From the NCBI GenBank assembly GCA_025464125.1, contig JAODLU010000384.1, positions 1 through 9,575 on the forward strand: a DNA stretch of 9,575 nucleotides. The letters run 5' to 3'. This stretch comes from Microbacteriaceae bacterium (GTDB taxonomy: Bacteria > Actinomycetota > Actinomycetes > Actinomycetales > Microbacteriaceae). The notes under the pieces were generated by a model that was not told where the DNA came from, made no database searches, and saw nothing but the letters and a program-made list of their open reading frames with translations. Both the position numbers and the translations under genes were made by a program. Positions 5,833-9,575 of this stretch are shown here, in pieces. Within the stretch, counting starts at the first letter, position 1. Every line of letters starts with the position of its first letter.

Positions 5833-6818
5833 TGTCCGACGCTCCCGAGGGAACGCCGCCCGCCACCAACGCGCGACGGCGCCAGCTGAAGCGCGCCGAC
5901 ATCGAGGCCAGGGCGCATCTGCTCGAGGCGGATTTCAAGGCGCAGGTGGCTGTGCGGCGTGCGCAGATCGACGCCACGAACGTAAAGATCGAGCAGCGCA
6001 CCGGGCGCAACCTGCCGCTGGCCATCCTTATCGGCCTTGCCCTGGCCGGTGCACTCATCGCAAGTCTCGTGATCATCAAGGCACTCTTCATGATCTTCGC
6101 CGGCGCACTGATCGGCGTCGCGGCATTCGAGCTGGCGAGTGCGCTTCGGTCGGCAGGGCGCGCCGTTCCCCGCGTGCCGACGGTGATCGCCGCACTGGCT
6201 GTCGTACCCGCAGCCTTCTACCTCGGCGCCGAGGGCGCCTGGCTCACCACCCTTGGCGGCATCCTCTTCGTGGCGCTGTGGCGCCTGGTCGAGCAGGCGT
6301 TGCCGTCGAGGCGCACGACGGCCCCGGGTTTCTGGGCAGACATCGGCGCGGGCACGTTCATCCAGCTCTACGTGCCGTTCCTTGCCGGATTCGCCGTGCT
6401 GCTCGCCGGGCGACCGGGCGGCGAGTGGTGGATTCTCGCGGCGCTGCTCATCGTCGTGTCCGTCGATATCGGGGCATACGCATCAGGCCTGCTGTTTGGC
6501 AAGCACCCGATGGCGCCGCGCATAAGCCCGAAGAAGACCTGGGAAGGCTTCGCGGGGGCCGTCATCATTGCCACGATCGTGGCAATCCTGCTCAGCATCT
6601 TCATGCTGCAGGAGCCGTGGTGGTTCGGGTTCGTCTTTGGCGCTGTCATCGTATTCACCGCAACGATCGGTGACCTGATCGAGTCGCTGATCAAGCGCGA
6701 TCTGGGAGTCAAAGACATCAGCACCTGGCTTCCTGGCCACGGCGGGCTGCTCGACAGGCTGGACTCGATCCTGCCGAGTTCCGCCGCCGCGTTCATCCTG
6801 TACCTGATTTTCAGCTAG
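5832..6818 (+). CDS. cdsA: Phosphatidate cytidylyltransferase (CDP-diacylglycerol synthase)
   Basis: Integral membrane enzyme converting phosphatidic acid and CTP to CDP-diacylglycerol and pyrophosphate, the branch point for phosphatidylglycerol, cardiolipin and phosphatidylinositol. It has 328 residues. The complete CdsA signature occupies 285-311: S285, K288-R289, K294-D295, P301, H303-G304-G305, D308-R309, D311. The preceding conserved segment DIGAYASGLLFGKHP (212-226) with ISPKKTWEG (231-239) is also typical. Roughly eight hydrophobic segments span 61-325. Residues 14-58 form a highly charged, probably helical cytoplasmic extension before the first membrane segment, absent from E. coli CdsA. 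ATG 5832 overlaps the frr stop by one base, with GGAG at 5823-5826 inside frr; this implies coupled translation. A TTG three bases earlier is less likely. Confidence 0.97.
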   Translation: MSDAPEGTPPATNARRRQLKRADIEARAHLLEADFKAQVAVRRAQIDATNVKIEQRTGRNLPLAILIGLALAGALIASLVIIKALFMIFAGALIGVAAFELASALRSAGRAVPRVPTVIAALAVVPAAFYLGAEGAWLTTLGGILFVALWRLVEQALPSRRTTAPGFWADIGAGTFIQLYVPFLAGFAVLLAGRPGGEWWILAALLIVVSVDIGAYASGLLFGKHPMAPRISPKKTWEGFAGAVIIATIVAILLSIFMLQEPWWFGFVFGAVIVFTATIGDLIESLIKRDLGVKDISTWLPGHGGLLDRLDSILPSSAAAFILYLIFS

Positions 6819-6825
6819 CAGAGGG

Positions 6826-6831
6826 CACAAT
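6826..6831 (+). promoter_or_regulatory. -10 box of a probable leaderless promoter (DivIVA-repeat gene)
   Basis: CACAAT ends six bases before GTG 6838, placing the expected transcription start on or next to the start codon. No AGGAG-like sequence lies just before the start. It falls in the 19-bp gap after cdsA; read-through from cdsA is also possible. Confidence 0.5.
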
Positions 6832-6837
6832 AGACCA

Positions 6838-7389
6838 GTGAGTACAACCTTCCCGCGTACCCGGAATTCGCGCCGCGGCTACAGCATCGACCAGGTCGAA
6901 GACTTTCTCGAAGATGCCCGCCAGGCATACGCAGCCCAGCCGGGGGCGCCAGTGGCCGTAGATGCCGCGACCATCCGTCACATGGCCTTCGCCATGCAGA
7001 AGGGTGGCTACTCGGCAGTGCATGTGGATGCCGCGCTCGAGCGCCTCGAAGATGCCTTCGCCACCCGCGAGCGCGAGCGGGCCATCCAGGAGCGCGGCGA
7101 CGAGGCGTGGTACTCAGAGGCACGAACCATCGCGCAGGAGGTGCTCGCGCGTCTCGGTCGCCCTGCCGGCCATCGCTTCGATCGCGTCAGTGTGCTGAGC
7201 AAGGGCTACAACCACAAAGACGTCGACGCCGTCGCCACGAGGCTCACCAGGTACTTCAAAGACGGCAGCCCGTTGAGCATCGACGACGTGCGCACCGCTG
7301 CATTTCGCCCGCAGGCTGGCGGCTATCGCGAGGCGCAGGTCGACCTGCTTCTCGACGCTGTAGTCAACGTGATGCTGGCCGTGCGCTGA
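6838..7389 (+). CDS. DivIVA-domain repeat protein
   Basis: A 183-residue soluble protein built from four copies of a DivIVA N-terminal-like motif, G-Y-x4-V-(D/E)-x2-L: RRGYSIDQVEDFL (12-24), GGYSAVHVDAAL (56-67), KGYNHKDVDAVATRL (122-136) and GGYREAQVDLLL (161-172). Each copy is followed by a short amphipathic helix such as ERLEDAF (68-74). The copies form two pairs separated by a charged helical linker (75-110). There is no signal peptide, membrane segment or long coiled-coil tail of the kind found in Wag31/DivIVA. DivIVA repeat proteins (TIGRFAM divI1A-type) are known in Actinobacteria, but their role is poorly defined; membrane-curvature or polar-growth partnering is inference. GTG 6838 is chosen for the N-terminus MSTTFPRTR and the -10 spacing. 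The gene lies 19 bases after cdsA. Confidence 0.85.
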   Translation: MSTTFPRTRNSRRGYSIDQVEDFLEDARQAYAAQPGAPVAVDAATIRHMAFAMQKGGYSAVHVDAALERLEDAFATRERERAIQERGDEAWYSEARTIAQEVLARLGRPAGHRFDRVSVLSKGYNHKDVDAVATRLTRYFKDGSPLSIDDVRTAAFRPQAGGYREAQVDLLLDAVVNVMLAVR

Positions 7390-7419
7390 CCCTCCCGGGT
7401 ATTTTCGAGGCATCTGGGC

Positions 7420-7425
7420 TAAAAT
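7420..7425 (+). promoter_or_regulatory. -10 box upstream of the transglycosylase-like gene
   Basis: TAAAAT lies nine bases before ATG 7435, so the transcript would begin about three bases before the start codon or at it. No Shine-Dalgarno sequence is visible in 7426-7434. The rest of the 45-bp gap holds only a weak ACCC/GGGT stem followed by ATTTT (7390-7404). Confidence 0.55.
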
Positions 7426-7434
7426 CGGTTCATC

Positions 7435-8049
7435 ATGTCCAGGTACCGCAGATCGGTGTCGGTTCGGCGCGCTGGCTCAGCGACCCGAACCGAGATTTCG
7501 GGGCGGCACACTCGAGGCAAACACTCGTTGCCGGTCTTCGCATTCACAGCGGCGATCGCCTTCATCCTCGTCTCCATCTTTGCTCCCGACCAGGTGCCGT
7601 CGGCCTCTGCAGCGCCAACCATCGCGCACTTCGCACCGGGTGAGCTGCAGAGCCTGACCATCGCTGACGGGTTCGCGAACCAGGTGAGCCGTGACGGCTA
7701 CGGAGTGACGAAGAAGCCGGTCGCCAAGGCCACCCTCGGCACAGGGGACGCTGGTGCGGCCCAGGCGATCGCCTACCAGATGGTGACGGCGCGGGGCTGG
7801 GGCGACGAGCAGTTCGACTGCCTCGTGAACCTCTGGAACCGCGAGTCGCACTGGAACATCTACGCAGCGAATGCGAGCGGCGCATACGGCATTCCGCAGG
7901 CTCTTCCCGGCAGCAAGATGGCATCGGCAGGAGCCGACTGGGAGACAAACCCCGCGACCCAGATCGCCTGGGGGCTCGGCTACATCACCGGTCGCTACGG
8001 CACACCGTGCGGGGCATGGGACGCGAGCGAGACCAAGGGCTGGTACTAG
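7435..8049 (+). CDS. Exported lytic-transglycosylase-like (SLT/APF-type) protein
   Basis: A 204-residue secreted or membrane-anchored cell-wall protein. The N-terminus is Arg-rich (1-30), a hydrophobic segment follows (31-50), and a signal peptidase site A-S-A is at 57-59. A linker (60-105) leads to a small C-terminal lysozyme-like domain: AIAYQMVTARGWGDEQFDCL (111-130), then LWNRESHWN (133-141), whose E137 matches the catalytic Glu of SLT-type transglycosylases, then SGAYGIPQALPGSKM (148-162), TQIAWGLGYITGRYG (175-189) and a Trp-Tyr terminus. C129 and C192 could form a disulphide outside the cell. This resembles the domain in aggregation-promoting-factor and 'transglycosylase SLT' proteins of Gram-positive bacteria; glycan-strand cleavage is inferred from the family. 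ATG 7435 is supported by the -10 spacing rather than by an RBS. Confidence 0.88.
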   Translation: MSRYRRSVSVRRAGSATRTEISGRHTRGKHSLPVFAFTAAIAFILVSIFAPDQVPSASAAPTIAHFAPGELQSLTIADGFANQVSRDGYGVTKKPVAKATLGTGDAGAAQAIAYQMVTARGWGDEQFDCLVNLWNRESHWNIYAANASGAYGIPQALPGSKMASAGADWETNPATQIAWGLGYITGRYGTPCGAWDASETKGWY

Positions 8050-8072
8050 CCGGCCCAGCGGCTCGCGGCGGG

Positions 8073-8086
8073 CTGCCGGGTAAACT
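8073..8086 (+). promoter_or_regulatory. Leaderless promoter of the antiporter gene
   Basis: CTGCCGGGTAAACT holds TAAACT (8081-8086), ending six bases before ATG 8093, so transcription should begin at the start codon. It differs from the frr promoter candidate (5245-5257) by one extra G. The G run at 8088-8092 abuts the ATG and is too close to act as a normal Shine-Dalgarno sequence. Confidence 0.55.
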
Positions 8087-8092
8087 CGGGGG

Positions 8093-9575
8093 ATGGCCGA
8101 CGACCTAGCCCAGTACGCACTCCTGGCGGTTGTCGGCGTCATCACCATCGTGCTGGTGGCCGCGTTCTCGAAAAGGCTCGGCGTGGCTGCCCCGCTCATC
8201 CTGGTTGTCGTTGGCATCGCCGCGAGCTACCTGCCTGGCATTCCGGTCGATTTCGAGGTGCCGCCGGCGGTCATCCTCGTCGGCCTCCTGCCCCCGCTGC
8301 TCTATTCAGCGGCCATCAACGTGCCGATCGTCGACTTTCGCCGCAATCTGAACACCATCTCCGCCCTCTCGGTACTGCTGGTGGTGGCGACGGCCTTCGG
8401 AACCGGTGCGCTGCTCTTCCTGATCTTCCCTGACCTCAACTTCGCTGCCGCCGTCGCGCTCGGCGCGGTCATCAGCCCGACGGATGCCGTGGCAGCAACA
8501 TCGCTCGGCAGGCGCCTTGGGCTGCCGCCCCGGCTGGTCACCATCCTCGAGGGTGAGAGTCTCGTCAATGACGCGACAGCTCTCGTGCTGCTCCGCTCGG
8601 CGATAGCCGCGGCTGGCGCCGCAGTGAGCTTCTGGGGTGTGATCGGCGACTTCGCCTACGCGGTGGTCCTGGCCATCGTCATCGGGCTCGTGATCGGTTT
8701 CGTCACGGTGTTCCTGCGCTCGAAGCTGCGGGATCCGGTGCTCGACACCGCCATCTCGTTCGCGAGTCCGTTCATCGCGTTCATCCCGGCAGAAGAACTG
8801 CACGCCTCGGGAGTGCTGGCGGTCGTTGTCGCGGGCCTGTATGCGGGTCACAACGCGGCTAAGCGGTTCAGCCCGCAGGCGCGAATCAGCGAACGCCTGA
8901 ACTGGCGAACCGTGCAGTTCATGTTGGAGAACGGCGTGTTTTTGCTGATGGGCCTCCAGATCAGCGGCATCATCCTGTCGGTGAACAAGAAACCCGACGA
9001 ATTTCCGGTCGGCACGGCCATCCTCGTGGGCCTTCTGATGACTGCTGTCGTCGTAGGGGTGCGGTTCCTGTTCGTCGGGCCGCTCATCCTCTGGATCAGA
9101 CGGCACGAGCAACAACGCGAGCGCAGTCATCGTCGCTTCGGCAGGGTGCTGGCGCGGCTCGGGCGAAGCCCCGACCAGAGTGACGGCGCACAGCGACGAC
9201 AGGAGCGCGCCCAGAAATATTACGACCGGCGCCAGAACGACATAACGCTGGCCAAAGAGGAGGGGCTCGGATGGCGCGGCGGGGTGTTGCTCTCCTGGTC
9301 GGGCATGCGCGGCGTGGTGACGCTCGCCGCAGCCCAGTCGCTGCCGCAGGACTTCCCGTACCGCGCGCAGCTCGTGCTGATCGCGTTCACCGTGGCGATA
9401 GTGACGCTGCTCGTGCAGGGCGGAACCCTCCCACTCGTGATCAGGCTCAGCGGCATCGCAGGGGCGAATCGTGAGGGAGATCGGCGACAACTCGCGACGC
9501 TGCTCGACGAGATGAGCGAGGCCGGGCTCGAGGCGCTGGACAGCCCGGAACTCACCCTGCCCGGTTCGAACGAAG
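8093..9575 (+). CDS. CPA1-family Na+(K+)/H+ antiporter, 3' end cut by window edge
   Basis: Membrane antiporter exchanging cytoplasmic sodium or potassium for protons, for pH and salt homeostasis. Translating from ATG 8093 gives 494 residues with no stop before the window edge. Eleven or more hydrophobic segments are visible, with CPA1 hallmarks: GAVISPTDAVA (124-134), EGESLVNDATALVL (153-166) carrying the N159-D160 pair typical of CPA1 exchangers, ELHASGVLAVVVAGLYAG (235-252), and SWSGMRGVVTLAAA (401-414) with R406. A strongly charged cytoplasmic insert (about 336-392, many Arg, Gln, Glu) separates the last two helix blocks. After residue 455 a soluble C-terminal tail begins (REGDRRQLATLLDEM). 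The start is chosen by the six-base spacing from TAAACT and the lack of a better candidate. Ion specificity cannot be read from sequence. Confidence 0.93.
   Translation, partial: MADDLAQYALLAVVGVITIVLVAAFSKRLGVAAPLILVVVGIAASYLPGIPVDFEVPPAVILVGLLPPLLYSAAINVPIVDFRRNLNTISALSVLLVVATAFGTGALLFLIFPDLNFAAAVALGAVISPTDAVAATSLGRRLGLPPRLVTILEGESLVNDATALVLLRSAIAAAGAAVSFWGVIGDFAYAVVLAIVIGLVIGFVTVFLRSKLRDPVLDTAISFASPFIAFIPAEELHASGVLAVVVAGLYAGHNAAKRFSPQARISERLNWRTVQFMLENGVFLLMGLQISGIILSVNKKPDEFPVGTAILVGLLMTAVVVGVRFLFVGPLILWIRRHEQQRERSHRRFGRVLARLGRSPDQSDGAQRRQERAQKYYDRRQNDITLAKEEGLGWRGGVLLSWSGMRGVVTLAAAQSLPQDFPYRAQLVLIAFTVAIVTLLVQGGTLPLVIRLSGIAGANREGDRRQLATLLDEMSEAGLEALDSPELTLPGSNE

Noticed and set aside
7390..7404. 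Small ACCC/GGGT stem plus ATTTT as a terminator after the DivIVA-repeat gene
   Set aside because: A four-pair stem is too weak to support an intrinsic terminator call.
8046..8065. AGCCG/CGGCT stem after the transglycosylase-like gene
   Set aside because: Only five pairs and no T run.
8306..9490. 394-codon minus-strand open frame, His/Arg/Glu-rich
   Set aside because: Antisense to the antiporter gene, whose frame carries all CPA1 motifs; the antisense composition is typical of shadow frames.

Overview
The window (about 65% G+C) reads as a core chromosomal segment of a high-GC actinobacterium, most likely a member of Microbacteriaceae. The family placement is inferred from gene order and protein flavour, not from a search. 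The gene series M23 peptidase (divergent) / rpsB-tsf / pyrH-frr-cdsA is the arrangement known from Actinobacteria; in Mycobacterium tuberculosis the same genes lie at Rv2891, Rv2890c, Rv2889c, Rv2883c, Rv2882c and Rv2881c.

Left part (1-2277): a secreted M23-type peptidoglycan hydrolase on the minus strand runs off the left edge. Its Ala/Ser linker is encoded by a 9-bp tandem repeat. A 246-bp divergent spacer follows, then a 500-residue sugar porter of the major facilitator superfamily on the plus strand. The porter lies between the peptidase and rpsB.

Centre (2278-6818): a leader of roughly 210 nt with several hairpins precedes rpsB (ribosomal protein S2, with a long acidic tail) and tsf (EF-Ts). 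The pair ends at a very strong intrinsic terminator. pyrH (UMP kinase), frr (ribosome recycling factor) and cdsA (CDP-diacylglycerol synthase) follow as a second unit. frr has its own likely promoter and a TTG start, and frr and cdsA overlap by one base. Together these genes serve translation (S2, EF-Ts, RRF), pyrimidine nucleotide supply (PyrH; UMP is the precursor of CTP) and CTP-dependent phospholipid synthesis (CdsA).

Right part (6819-9575): three envelope-related genes on the plus strand are separated by short gaps. They encode a 183-residue protein made of four DivIVA-like repeats, a small exported SLT-type transglycosylase-like protein, and a CPA1-family cation/proton antiporter that runs off the right edge. 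All three lack a clear Shine-Dalgarno sequence and carry a -10-like hexamer 6-9 nt before the start codon, the pattern expected of leaderless or nearly leaderless transcripts.

I see no mobile element, CRISPR array, tRNA or rRNA gene. No wholly new system is evident. The most interesting items are the DivIVA repeat protein with the run of leaderless starts, the rpsB leader with mutually exclusive pairings, the S2 tail, and the palindromic 9-bp repeat in the peptidase gene.
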